Source: Vulcanimicrobiota bacterium (lineage in GTDB: Bacteria > Vulcanimicrobiota > Xenobia > Xenobiales > JADMJV01). From it: a stretch of DNA of 64,000 nucleotides. Position numbers and translations under genes: made by a program. This document shows positions 50,196-58,323 of the stretch, piece after piece. The DNA lies in assembly GCA_017307785.1 (NCBI GenBank), contig JAFKGI010000031.1:33584-97583 (forward strand). The letters are read 5' to 3'. Positions within the stretch are counted from its first letter, which is position 1; every line of letters starts with the position of its first letter. The notes beneath the pieces were generated by a model. The model was not told the origin of the DNA and searched no databases. It was given only the letters and a program-made list of their open reading frames with translations.

Positions 50196-51424
50196 CCTTA
50201 CGCTGGCGTCTGACCGGCCTCACCAGCCTGCTGTTGGCCGCCCTGCTTTCCTTGGGACTGTGGGGTCTCCAGCATTGGGCCACGGCTCAGTCCTATCGCC
50301 GCGGCCAGGAAATCCTCCAGGCCGCCGGCAATCGAATTCGCCTGGGCGTGGCCGATAAACTTTCGCTCCATGAATTGATCCAGGAAGAAATCAAAATTTC
50401 CAAGCAACCGCTTTCCATCGCTCTTTACGACGGAAATTCGCTGGTGGAACTGATCGGTCACGAGCCGCCTTCGGACGGGGATAATTGGGAATTGCTTACC
50501 CTGGAAGCCCACAACCGGCGCGTTGTGCTGGGCTTCCCTATTTACCAGGCGAAAGACGCATTGCGCCGTCAAGCCCATTTCCTGGCCTGGATTGGCGGTC
50601 TGGTGTGGGCAGCTCTCAGCCTGACCACCTACTGGGTGGTGGGGCAGACGCTCAAGCCCATCGAAACCCTGGCGCGCCAACTGGAGCAAGCCGCCGACAA
50701 GCCCGGCCCCGCCCAAATTGCCGCTCCCTCCCAGGACGGAGAATTGACCCATCTCACCGCCACCATAAACAAATTACTCGGCCAATTGCACCAACGTTCG
50801 GCTCGTCGCGAGCAATTCCACGTGGCCGTCTCGCACGAATTGCGCACCCCCTTGCAAGCCCTGCTCGGCCATCTGGAACTGGCGCTCCTGCGCCCACGCC
50901 CCGTCGAAGAATATCAAACCGCCCTGCAAGAATGTAAAAACCAGACCGTTCGTCTTACCCAATTGATCGAAGCTCTGCTGCTCCTGAATCGTCTCGATTA
51001 CGCGCCCATGGAAGCGGATACCATCGACCTCAACGAATGTTTTCCGGAAGGCTCCCTACCGCCCGATACGGAAATTCGCTTTGCGGATCAAGAAGTGTCC
51101 GTTCAGGCCAGCCAACCCCTCTTGGAAGTGCTGCTGCGCAACCTGCTCAACAACGCCCATCTCCACCGCCAGCCTGGCACTCCCATCCAGGTCGAAATCG
51201 GCCCCCAGCAACTCCGCATCCAGAACCTCCGCCCTTCCCAACAAGCCCTGGACCTGGAGAAACTCCGCGAACCCTTCTATCGCGGCGGCGGCCAGGTCCC
51301 CGGCAACGGCCTCGGTCTCGCACTCGCCTCCGCCGTCGTCGAACGCCTCGGCTGGCAACTCCACCTCGAGGCCCCGCCCGGCCAATTCATCGCCACCGCC
51401 GTCTATCAGGCGGGCGGGCCCTAA
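50192..51424 (+). CDS. Sensor histidine kinase
   Basis: 410 residues. N-terminal membrane span, a short periplasmic sensor (about 35-125), second span near 133-152, HAMP-like linker, then HisKA with VAVSHELRTPLQALLG (phospho-His), N-box LLRNLLNNAHLH and a terse C-terminal ATPase (EPFYRGGGQVPGNGLGLALA). The N-box has His where Ala-Lys usually stands and the D-box (DTG) motif is poorly kept (LRPSQQA), so ATP binding may be weak. Start codon is the GTG overlapping the regulator stop. Confidence 0.92.
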   Translation: MTLRWRLTGLTSLLLAALLSLGLWGLQHWATAQSYRRGQEILQAAGNRIRLGVADKLSLHELIQEEIKISKQPLSIALYDGNSLVELIGHEPPSDGDNWELLTLEAHNRRVVLGFPIYQAKDALRRQAHFLAWIGGLVWAALSLTTYWVVGQTLKPIETLARQLEQAADKPGPAQIAAPSQDGELTHLTATINKLLGQLHQRSARREQFHVAVSHELRTPLQALLGHLELALLRPRPVEEYQTALQECKNQTVRLTQLIEALLLLNRLDYAPMEADTIDLNECFPEGSLPPDTEIRFADQEVSVQASQPLLEVLLRNLLNNAHLHRQPGTPIQVEIGPQQLRIQNLRPSQQALDLEKLREPFYRGGGQVPGNGLGLALASAVVERLGWQLHLEAPPGQFIATAVYQAGGP

Positions 51425-51474
51425 GTCGCTATCCCCGAGCCCGAGATTCCTTAGTGAACCAGCGCTGACCGATC

Positions 51475-52068
51475 CTATTCAGGAAGATGGACCTCCAGGG
51501 GAAGCACCACACCCTTGCGCTCCACCAGGAATCGCAAAGACGGCGCGGACCTCAACTCGGTCAGCAGGACCGGGCAGTCCTCGACCTGCGTCAGCGGAAC
51601 CTGGTTCAGCGAAAGCACGATATCCCCGCTCTGCAGGCCAACTCTCGCTAAAGGATTGCTGCCCGTAAACTCAACCCTGACACCCAACGGCCTCCCATTG
51701 CGGCGGACCGGACGCACCAGAATGTGGTTTATCCATTGCTCTTTGCGATCCAGGTCTTCCCGTAGCTGCCTGGTATTTTGGTAAGGCACAATGCGTCTGT
51801 TCACGGGCTCGTAGGGAAGGACAAGGCTACAGAGGATGCGACCCTTCCCTTGAGGACCTGGGTTCGGAGAGGGGGTCGCGTTCGCTCCCAGCAGATAGTC
51901 CAAATCCTCAACGCGTTGGAGCCCCACCTGCTTCTCCGCTACCCGATGCCTTACCGGAGGCGAGCCAATTCCCTCAGGCTCGGACGATAAGTAGCGCCCG
52001 CTGATGGAAACCAGCGCCAGAATTCCCAGCACCCAGAACGAATTTTTGACGGCGAATTGCGCAGGCAT
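51475..52068 (-). CDS. GspC-like membrane protein with C-terminal PDZ domain
   Basis: 197 residues. A membrane span near residues 8-25 (NSFWVLGILALVSISG), a short linker, and a C-terminal PDZ domain (LGVRVEFTGSNPLARVGLQSGDIVLSLNQVPLTQVEDC) very like that of the type II secretion C component. In GspC the order is transmembrane, HR domain, PDZ; the middle here (IVPYQNTRQLREDLDR) is not clearly an HR domain. No other gsp gene is in the window, so it may be a stand-alone relative. Confidence 0.72.
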   Translation of the reverse strand: MPAQFAVKNSFWVLGILALVSISGRYLSSEPEGIGSPPVRHRVAEKQVGLQRVEDLDYLLGANATPSPNPGPQGKGRILCSLVLPYEPVNRRIVPYQNTRQLREDLDRKEQWINHILVRPVRRNGRPLGVRVEFTGSNPLARVGLQSGDIVLSLNQVPLTQVEDCPVLLTELRSAPSLRFLVERKGVVLPLEVHLPE

Positions 52069-52179
52069 CTAGATCTGATCCATTAACCGAAGCCGCCAGA
52101 ACACCTCGCCAGGGGGACTTCAGGAAATCCTCAGCCTGGCCAGAGCTTGCGATTCAGTCCCGTAGGGGAAACTCAGACC

Positions 52180-52611
52180 ATGAAAAAATTGCTGACCATT
52201 CTGCTGCTAAGCCTGCCGGCCGTTTGCGCGACCGCTGGCCTGACCCTGACCAACTGCTCGCTGACACGCGAAACGACCAGTAGCTCCAGTCGTAGCCAAC
52301 AGTATGGCGACCTGCGTGGCTTTGTGCGTCTGAGCAACGACTCTGGACTGAATCTGACTCACCTTCAAGTCAAAGTCCACGTGCTCGACGGCTACGGTAA
52401 GCAACTCTTCGATCTCAACCCGCCCGAAATAGCCCAGATGAAGCCCGGACAACAAAGCGAACTTTCCCTCTATTCGCCCTATTCCGGCGGCGTCATGCAA
52501 TTCAAGCTCAGTCTGGATATCACCGCCCAGTCGCCCCAGGGTCAACAGAGCTACACGGTGGCCGCTCGTGACGCCGCGCCGCCCGTCTCCAGCAAGCCGA
52601 CTGGATGGTGA
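52180..52611 (+). CDS. Exported FxLYD-like protein
   Basis: 143 residues from ATG 52180 (AGGGGA nine bases upstream). Sec signal peptide MKKLLTILLLSLPAVCATA. The mature part (GDLRGFVRLSNDSGLNLTHLQVKVHVLDG, with a 29-residue core) is an immunoglobulin-like FxLYD fold that lies in the periplasm or outside. The Cys in AVCATA is within the leader, so not a classical lipobox. The stop overlaps the start of the TTGCTAAC octamer of the next gene. Confidence 0.72.
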   Translation: MKKLLTILLLSLPAVCATAGLTLTNCSLTRETTSSSSRSQQYGDLRGFVRLSNDSGLNLTHLQVKVHVLDGYGKQLFDLNPPEIAQMKPGQQSELSLYSPYSGGVMQFKLSLDITAQSPQGQQSYTVAARDAAPPVSSKPTGW

Positions 52612-52612
52612 A

Positions 52613-52689
52613 TTGCTAACGAAGCAAAAAGTTAACAAATAGGTGTCCCGGTTTAACGGCCGGCTGCGCTCGCTGACTAGAATAAACCT
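52613..52689 (+). promoter_or_regulatory. TTGCTAAC box and leaderless-type -10 (TAGAAT-N6-ATG)
   Basis: TTGCTAAC at 52613-52620, GTTAAC at 52631-52636, then TAGAAT (52678-52683) six bases before an ATG at 52690. The ATG is followed by AAC and then an in-frame TAG. Confidence 0.45.
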
Positions 52690-52731
52690 ATGAACTAGAT
52701 CGCCGGCTATGCCAACCCGAACGCCGCCCTA

Positions 52732-53253
52732 ATGTCCCGCCTGCAGGGCGTCGCCCCTCAATACGGACCGAACGGTCAGGTCAGTCCCAAGTTCGAAGAC
52801 AAGTTCGACTCGTTCTTGCGCGACATGGATGAAGTGGTCCGGCTCAAGGGAGCGAACCCCACTCCCACCGTCAACCCCAACTTCGCCCTGGGCATCGGCA
52901 CACCGCTCGGCCCGCGCGACATGGCGCCGCCCGAGTCGGGAGACGTGGACTGCCCTGGATTGGCATCGCTCAAGCAAACGGCCCACGGTTGCACCATGAT
53001 ACTGGCCCGGGGCGGGATGTTTGGCGGCCTGGTCGCCAGTTATCTGTTCGACTCTCAGAAAGGGACCGTGGAGGTCACCGAAATGCACACGCACCAGGGC
53101 GGCCCCGCCACTGGCGGCGCAATGCCGGGAATGTCCTCCGGTAACCCCTCGGATGTCCTCCCCCCCAGGCGCGAGACTTACACTCTGGACCTTAACAACG
53201 GGACCATCGAGGAGTATCAATACACGCAGCTCTGGAACATCCCAACCTACTGA
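52732..53253 (+). CDS. Hypothetical protein, probably with amber-interrupted original start
   Basis: 173 residues from ATG 52732. The leaderless-type promoter points to ATG 52690, in the same frame, but codon 3 from there is TAG; after it the frame runs on as IAGYANPNAALM into the annotated start. So the ancestral start was probably 52690 and the gene is now translated from 52732, if at all. No SD precedes 52732. Content: Pro/Gly-rich N-half (GANPTPTVNPNFALG) and a beta-rich C-half (GCTMILARGGMFGGLVASYLF, TYTLDLNNGTIEEYQYTQL). Function unknown; no signal peptide. Confidence 0.55.
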   Translation: MSRLQGVAPQYGPNGQVSPKFEDKFDSFLRDMDEVVRLKGANPTPTVNPNFALGIGTPLGPRDMAPPESGDVDCPGLASLKQTAHGCTMILARGGMFGGLVASYLFDSQKGTVEVTEMHTHQGGPATGGAMPGMSSGNPSDVLPPRRETYTLDLNNGTIEEYQYTQLWNIPTY

Positions 53254-53259
53254 GGGTCG

Positions 53260-54609
53260 TCAGGCCATGCCTTGCACGCCGATATCGTACCACTCGTCGG
53301 CGCGTGCGGTCAGTTCGTTGCGGGTGATCCATCCGTCCCCATTGGTGTCCAGGCTCTTGTTGGCGCGATATGCGGTGCTGTTTCCTCCGTAGATACGGGA
53401 CGTATCGGAGTTGTCCACCAGCGCCGGGGAGAAGACGGCCGCATAGAGGTCGCCACGGTCGGGGTTGGCCGGTCCGTTGTAGCGGTCCATCATGGTTTGC
53501 ATATAGGACTGGACGTGGTCCATTTGCTCCGTGAAGGACATTTGCTCGAGCGACGCCTTGCTCAGCTGCTGGTCCCTGGGCAAGCCTTTGTTCATCTCGG
53601 TGATGGCCGTGTTGGTGAACTGGATCAATCCCACCGCTCCGTTCTTGCCGGCTCGTTCGGCCGGGTCGAAGGTGCCGCCGGTTTCCGCCGCCATAACTGC
53701 CATCAGGTCGTTGGGGTCGGCTCCCAAAGAAGCGGCCACGTCCCGGACCTTCTGCTGCTCTTCAGCGGTCAGCTTGTCTCCGAAGATCAGGTCTTCTTTT
53801 TTCGGCTGACTGGCCTCCAGTTGGCGAGCGGCTTCCTGATCCTGCAGTTGCTCACGCGTCTTGGGCGGCTCGGGCCCGAGCAACGCCGCCCGGGTGGCCT
53901 CGTCGAACTTGCCGTTGACCGGCAGTCCGTTCTCGCGCTGAAAATTTTCCACCGCTCCCCTGGTCTTATTGCCGAAGTCTCCGTCCACGCCCAACTGGGC
54001 GCCGCGTTCGTTGAGGGCGTTTTGCAGGGTGGTCACCGCATCCTTATTGTCCGAGCCCTTTTGCAGCGTGCCTTTGCCCAACTGCTCGTTGAGCAGCGCA
54101 TACTGATTGGCATCCAGTGGCTGGACCGGCTCCGCTTCCTTCTTCTCGGCCAGCAGAGCGTTGCGAGTGTTGTTACCCACGATGCCGTCGACGGTCAACC
54201 CGTTCTGGCGCTGAAAGTCTTTGACGGCGGCACTGGTGTCGCGGCCGAACTTCCCGTCCGTGTCGAGCGAAAGACCCAACTTCTCGTTGAGTGCGCTCTG
54301 CAAGGCGGTGACCGACTCACCATCGGCACCTTTCTGCATCGTCTGGCTACCCAGCTGGTCCCTCCAGGAGGTCGGCTGCTCGCCCCAGGCGGCCGCCAGA
54401 GCTCCCATATCGGGGGCGTTGGAGGTCTCCCGAGCTTTGGCTTCCGCAGTGAGGGTGGTGCCGTCCTTGGTGGAAGTGGTCGCGGTCTCCGCAGTCTTCT
54501 TGCTGCCCGTGTCCGTGCTGGACGCCTTGCTGGTCCCGCCGGAGTTGCTAACGCTGCTCGAACCGCCGCCGCCGCTCGAAGAAGAAGAACTGATAGATCC
54601 CGATGCCAT
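53260..54609 (-). CDS. Peptidoglycan-binding protein with lytic-transglycosylase-like domain and EF-hand loop
   Basis: 449 residues, with AGGAGG ahead of the ATG. Residues 1-60 are Ser/Gly/Thr-rich and unstructured, with no Sec signal. Two PG_binding_1 domains (LQSALNEKLGLSLDTDGKFG, LQNALNERGAQLGVDGDFG) follow, each ending in ...FQR-NGL-V-G...TR-ALL. Then a helical hydrolase-like part (AAETGGTFDPAERAGKNGAVG with the Glu expected for a lysozyme-like fold) and a terminal calcium loop DTNGDGWITRNEL. Cleaves or remodels the glycan strands. A GTGGCC/GGCCAC hairpin lies in its leader at 54633-54650. Confidence 0.85.
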   Translation of the reverse strand: MASGSISSSSSSGGGGSSSVSNSGGTSKASSTDTGSKKTAETATTSTKDGTTLTAEAKARETSNAPDMGALAAAWGEQPTSWRDQLGSQTMQKGADGESVTALQSALNEKLGLSLDTDGKFGRDTSAAVKDFQRQNGLTVDGIVGNNTRNALLAEKKEAEPVQPLDANQYALLNEQLGKGTLQKGSDNKDAVTTLQNALNERGAQLGVDGDFGNKTRGAVENFQRENGLPVNGKFDEATRAALLGPEPPKTREQLQDQEAARQLEASQPKKEDLIFGDKLTAEEQQKVRDVAASLGADPNDLMAVMAAETGGTFDPAERAGKNGAVGLIQFTNTAITEMNKGLPRDQQLSKASLEQMSFTEQMDHVQSYMQTMMDRYNGPANPDRGDLYAAVFSPALVDNSDTSRIYGGNSTAYRANKSLDTNGDGWITRNELTARADEWYDIGVQGMA

Positions 54610-54765
54610 TGGGTAAGACCTCCTGGTTGATTGTGGCCCCTACAGGCCACCCGCTCGACTTCCCAAGGCTATCACTGCCGGATTTCGTAAAACTTGCGCC
54701 GTGCTGAAAAAAGTCTGAAATCCGTGCAAAGTTGTTTACAAACCGACAATAACTCTGCACACCTA

Positions 54766-56052
54766 CTAAGCCAAAAACTCGCGAGCCTCCAGGTCAGCCA
54801 GTCCGGGCGTGGCATTACAGTGGGCGCAGGTGCGCTCGCCCACCGCCATCAGCTTGCCGCAATAAGGACAGTTCCAGAAATCCGGCGCCAGCGCGCCTTC
54901 CACGGGCGGGCAGAGCCGCAGGATTTCCAGCATTCCCTGGCGGATCTCATGCCCGTCTCCACTCAGTCGAAAGGCCTCCAAAGCGGCCACCACCGCGCTC
55001 CAGGCGGCCGGCGGAGGCGACAGGCGTAGCAGGTTGGGAATCCCATGTGCCGGAAGGGTCCGGCGTAACAGGCCGCTCATATAGGTATAATAATCGCCCG
55101 CCTGGGTGCCGCGCAGGTGTGTCGAGTCCGGCGCCAGAGAGGTCAAGGTTACGAAAGCATCCGACATTTGGCTGCAGATGTCGGCCAGCGGCTCCAGCTC
55201 GGCGCCCTCGCCCACTCGTTTCAATTCCTCCACCAGAGCGTCGGCCAAATGCCAGATTTGCTCTAACCATTCGCTTCTTTCGGGTTCCGGAGCGACCAGC
55301 GACTGCTGGGCCCGCTCCCAAAATCGGTCGAAGTCGGGCACCGTCTCATCTAAAAGGCGCGCTATCATCTCTCTTTGCTGCGTCTCCAGCAGAAAATCCA
55401 GCGCCTGCCCCAGACGAGGAATGCGCAGAATGGGCGGCGCCAGTTCGCGCCGGTCGTAATCCACCAGATGCTGGACGATCTCGGCTGCCTCTTTCAGGCG
55501 GGCCAACGAAGCCTGCAGACGCTCACCCTGCTGCAGGCCGTCCACGGCCGCATCCCAGGAGTTCAAGCCTGTCTCGAAAGCCTCGGCCACTTCTGGTCGT
55601 ATCTGAGGCTGATGAAAATGCAGCATCTCGCGCACAGCCTGACCATACCCTCGTAGAGCCGGCAGCCGGCGGTGCAGCGCCTCGATCTCCCCTCGGCCCT
55701 GCAGAACAGCCACACCGCAAAGGATCACTCCATTCACCAGCGGGTCGCGGGCATACTCGGCCCGGGCACGGCCAGCTTCTACCTCCCGCATCACCCGCAG
55801 AGCCGCATAGCTCTCCTCCAAAAGAGTATCCACAACCGCGGGCCCCGCCAGCCTCTGCAAAGAAGCGCGCAAATTCTCGAAATCGGCTTCTTCCTCTTGG
55901 GAAATCGTAAAGCCGCTCTCCAGGCTGGTCCAGGCGCCCAGTTCCTCCACTACCCTCAGAAAATTGGCGCGCAGCTCCTCGGGAGGCTCCGGCGCGCGCG
56001 CCAGGGCGTCCAAATACTCCACCATAGAGGGAGGAAGATGGGTAAATTCCAC
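54766..56052 (-). CDS. Helical protein with C-terminal zinc ribbon
   Basis: 428 residues from GTG 56052 (GAGGA ten bases upstream). Continuous acidic helices for 370 residues, then CPYCGKLMAVGERTCAHCN, a zinc ribbon, near the C-terminus, and a final short helix. Function unknown. It resembles the smaller Zn-ribbon protein encoded at 27714-28535, which begins the pseudokinase operon; here the neighbour on the plus strand (56916) carries the other shared domain. The two loci thus share two protein types. Confidence 0.7.
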   Translation of the reverse strand: MEFTHLPPSMVEYLDALARAPEPPEELRANFLRVVEELGAWTSLESGFTISQEEEADFENLRASLQRLAGPAVVDTLLEESYAALRVMREVEAGRARAEYARDPLVNGVILCGVAVLQGRGEIEALHRRLPALRGYGQAVREMLHFHQPQIRPEVAEAFETGLNSWDAAVDGLQQGERLQASLARLKEAAEIVQHLVDYDRRELAPPILRIPRLGQALDFLLETQQREMIARLLDETVPDFDRFWERAQQSLVAPEPERSEWLEQIWHLADALVEELKRVGEGAELEPLADICSQMSDAFVTLTSLAPDSTHLRGTQAGDYYTYMSGLLRRTLPAHGIPNLLRLSPPPAAWSAVVAALEAFRLSGDGHEIRQGMLEILRLCPPVEGALAPDFWNCPYCGKLMAVGERTCAHCNATPGLADLEAREFLA

Positions 56053-56127
56053 TCCCGCCAGTTCCTCCGCCGGGCCCAGGGTCCTGTGCTTAAAAAAGCC
56101 TTAAAAAGTTCCAAATTGGTTACAAGC

Positions 56128-56135
56128 TTGCTAAC
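56128..56135 (+). promoter_or_regulatory. TTGCTAAC octamer upstream of the EF-hand gene
   Basis: TTGCTAAC followed by CGG, 75 bases before the ATG at 56210. Fourth exact copy of the octamer in the window. Confidence 0.3.
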
Positions 56136-56209
56136 CGGATTTACGCAGGGTGAACGAGCTCAAGCTAAGCTGCATTCCAGAAGCAGACACAAACGGAGGG
56201 CAACAAGAT

Positions 56210-56902
56210 ATGTTCGGATTGAATTACGGACCCCAGACCATGCCGATGAGCATCCCCACCCAGTACAACAACCTGCCGGATGCAAAATACGGAACCCAGT
56301 CGCCCGTCACTCTGGGAATGCCGCTCCCCCTCCCTGGACTGCCCATCCCGCTGCGATTGCAGGACACCGACAAGCAGGGCTTCGGCGTCGACCTCAACCG
56401 CGACAACCGCTACACTCGCGGCTCGGACGCCATCCTGGCGATGGACCTGAACGGCGACGGCAGAATTGACGACGGCGAAATCTCCCGCTCGCGCACCCTG
56501 CTTAACGCCTATAACGGCAACTTTGACGCCAACAACGACGGCCGCACCACCGGCAGCGAAATCACTAATGGCCGGCGCGACCAGGCCGAAGCTCGCCGCC
56601 GCCTGGGCAACCCCGGCTGCGGTGGTATCAGCGTCTCCAACTTCGCCCGCGCCGGCGGCAAAGTGCTCATCGACCGGGACCGCAACGGCAGCTTCAGCCC
56701 CAACGAAACCTTTGACCCCTACAACGTGCCCGGTTGCCTGCCCCAGTCGCTCACCACCATCAATCCCTCCGGCACCACCGGACTCCGCCCTCGCGACGGC
56801 GTCGGTCCCTACGCCCACGCCGGCAGCAAGGGCGGACTCTTTGGCGGCAACACCACCCCCGCCCCCTCAAACTTTCTCAGCGGAGCCATGAAAGGCCACT
56901 AG
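56210..56902 (+). CDS. EF-hand/dockerin-like calcium-binding protein
   Basis: 230 residues from ATG 56210, preceded by GGAGGG ten bases upstream; the longer frame from 56150 is rejected. Residues 1-55 are Pro/Met/Asn-rich with no signal peptide. Four EF-hand loops follow: DLNRDNRYTRGSD, DLNGDGRIDDGEI, DANNDGRTTGSEI and DRDRNGSFSPNE. The second and third are canonical (DxNxDG). The C-terminal part is Gly/Pro-rich. Calcium-dependent structural or binding role. Fourteen bases before the next gene, so probably co-transcribed. Confidence 0.8.
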   Translation: MFGLNYGPQTMPMSIPTQYNNLPDAKYGTQSPVTLGMPLPLPGLPIPLRLQDTDKQGFGVDLNRDNRYTRGSDAILAMDLNGDGRIDDGEISRSRTLLNAYNGNFDANNDGRTTGSEITNGRRDQAEARRRLGNPGCGGISVSNFARAGGKVLIDRDRNGSFSPNETFDPYNVPGCLPQSLTTINPSGTTGLRPRDGVGPYAHAGSKGGLFGGNTTPAPSNFLSGAMKGH

Positions 56903-56915
56903 TCGGCAAGGCCCT

Positions 56916-58205
56916 GTGCTAGAAGAGTACCTCTCCCAATTGCAGCAAGAAGGTCAGGTCCAGGCCCAAGACCAGAATTTTTCCCTGGACCTGAGCGCGC
57001 AGGCTCGTAAGCTCTCGCGTTTTCAGTTTCAACAGCCGGCCCTCTGGCTGCTCAAAATGGTGCAGGCGGCGGTCGCCTCGGCGGCGCCGGAAATCCGCAT
57101 CACCTGCACCCGCGATACCCTGGAGGCGCGCTTCACTCCCCGCTGGGACCAGGCCATCGAATTCGGCCCGCGAGAGGCGCCCTGGATTCAGCATCTACAC
57201 TGGGGCTTGCTGGCCGCCCTGTCGGTGGACAGCACCGCCCTGGAACTATCCTGGCGAGAGCAAACGCTCTTCTCTCGGGGTCAGACGCCGCCCGCGGCCG
57301 GACCGGAGGTGCGCCTCTATCTGCGGCGCCGGCCGCGACCCTTCTGGCACTTCATTGACCCGGTCCGCGCCCAAATCGCCAAAACCCTGGCCGAGCGCTG
57401 CGCTCTTTGCCCTATCCCGGTGCGCTTGGATCAGCGCGTCCTCAACGGCCTGCTGCCCGAGCAGGCCCCCTTCGCCCTCAAGCCCGTCAAACCGGCCAAC
57501 ATGGAGGTGGCCTTGCGCAACTACTACTGGCTGGCCGAGCGCAGCTGGTTGGCCGAAAGCGGTCAGGGCCGCTTTGCTCTGGCCCCGCCCGGACATCGCC
57601 CGGCCTTCGTGGTGGAGCTGCTCAAAGCAAACTGTCCTTTGCTCAAATGGAGCTTCGCACCCGTCAGCTGCACTCACTGGATGGACCTCGATCTGCCTGT
57701 GCTGGAACTGAGCAAAACGGACTCCACGGCAGGCTTGCTGGTGCTGGGAATGGGTCGGGACAACCCCGATGCCAGCGCCAGTGTGATCACCCTGCGGGCG
57801 CTGCGGCCCTCGCCCGAGCTGCTCACACCTGTCTCCGTTTCCATCCGCGGATTTAAACAGAGTCTCAGTTCCATGGCCTGTCGGCGCTGGCTCGGATTGG
57901 CCGCGCAGTCACAGCGCCCCGGTCAGCTGGCCTACCTGGCCGACGGCGTGCTGCTCGATCCGATCGATTCCCTGTCCACCCATCCCGGCACTTGCGCCAT
58001 CATCGCCGACTCCCCGGTGGAAACCGATCTCAGTCAGCTGCAGGTGGTGGTCAACCAGGTGGTGGAAACCGACCGCGCCTGGCTGCGCCAGGAAGAATCC
58101 CGCCTGCTTCGGCTGGCTCAACCCATCTTCGTTCCCACAAACGAGGGCGAACGACGCCTGGTGCCCGTGAGCATCCGCGAGCACTGGCGCAATCGGATCC
58201 GTTAA
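56916..58205 (+). CDS. Protein with the same domain as the pseudokinase C-terminus
   Basis: 429 residues from GTG 56916 (AAGG just upstream). Residues 20-60 (FSLD...KLSRFQFQQPALWLLKMVQAAV) match, at the same spacing, the pseudokinase C-domain at 311-345 (FTLD...KLSRFRFPDPWEWLVSLCAAA). It continues with alternating strands and helices (WMDLDLPVLELSKTDSTAG, PGTCAIIADSPVETDLSQLQ) and a final helix ESRLLRLAQ. The opening helices recall the Hsp90/GHKL fold but no ATP motif was found. No signal peptide. Function unknown. Confidence 0.75.
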   Translation: MLEEYLSQLQQEGQVQAQDQNFSLDLSAQARKLSRFQFQQPALWLLKMVQAAVASAAPEIRITCTRDTLEARFTPRWDQAIEFGPREAPWIQHLHWGLLAALSVDSTALELSWREQTLFSRGQTPPAAGPEVRLYLRRRPRPFWHFIDPVRAQIAKTLAERCALCPIPVRLDQRVLNGLLPEQAPFALKPVKPANMEVALRNYYWLAERSWLAESGQGRFALAPPGHRPAFVVELLKANCPLLKWSFAPVSCTHWMDLDLPVLELSKTDSTAGLLVLGMGRDNPDASASVITLRALRPSPELLTPVSVSIRGFKQSLSSMACRRWLGLAAQSQRPGQLAYLADGVLLDPIDSLSTHPGTCAIIADSPVETDLSQLQVVVNQVVETDRAWLRQEESRLLRLAQPIFVPTNEGERRLVPVSIREHWRNRIR

Positions 58206-58311
58206 TCGAGCGTTAGCCGGTCCCCCCACTTCGACCCGATCGGTCCGCAAACAAATAACAGCCGGTTCACAGCTCGAGAGCCCCGGTAATCGGCCATTAA
58301 GCAGCCCGCCC

Positions 58312-58323
58312 TAAGATGCACCT
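58312..58323 (+). promoter_or_regulatory. Leaderless-type promoter: TAAGAT-N6-ATG
   Basis: TAAGAT (58312-58317), GCACCT, ATG at 58324. Compare TAATCT-GCACGT-ATG at 49096-49082. No Shine-Dalgarno. Confidence 0.5.

Noticed and set aside
52696..52698. Selenocysteine or pyrrolysine decoding of the early stop
   Set aside because: Selenocysteine uses TGA, not TAG, and nothing else suggests pyrrolysine use; a lost start codon is simpler.
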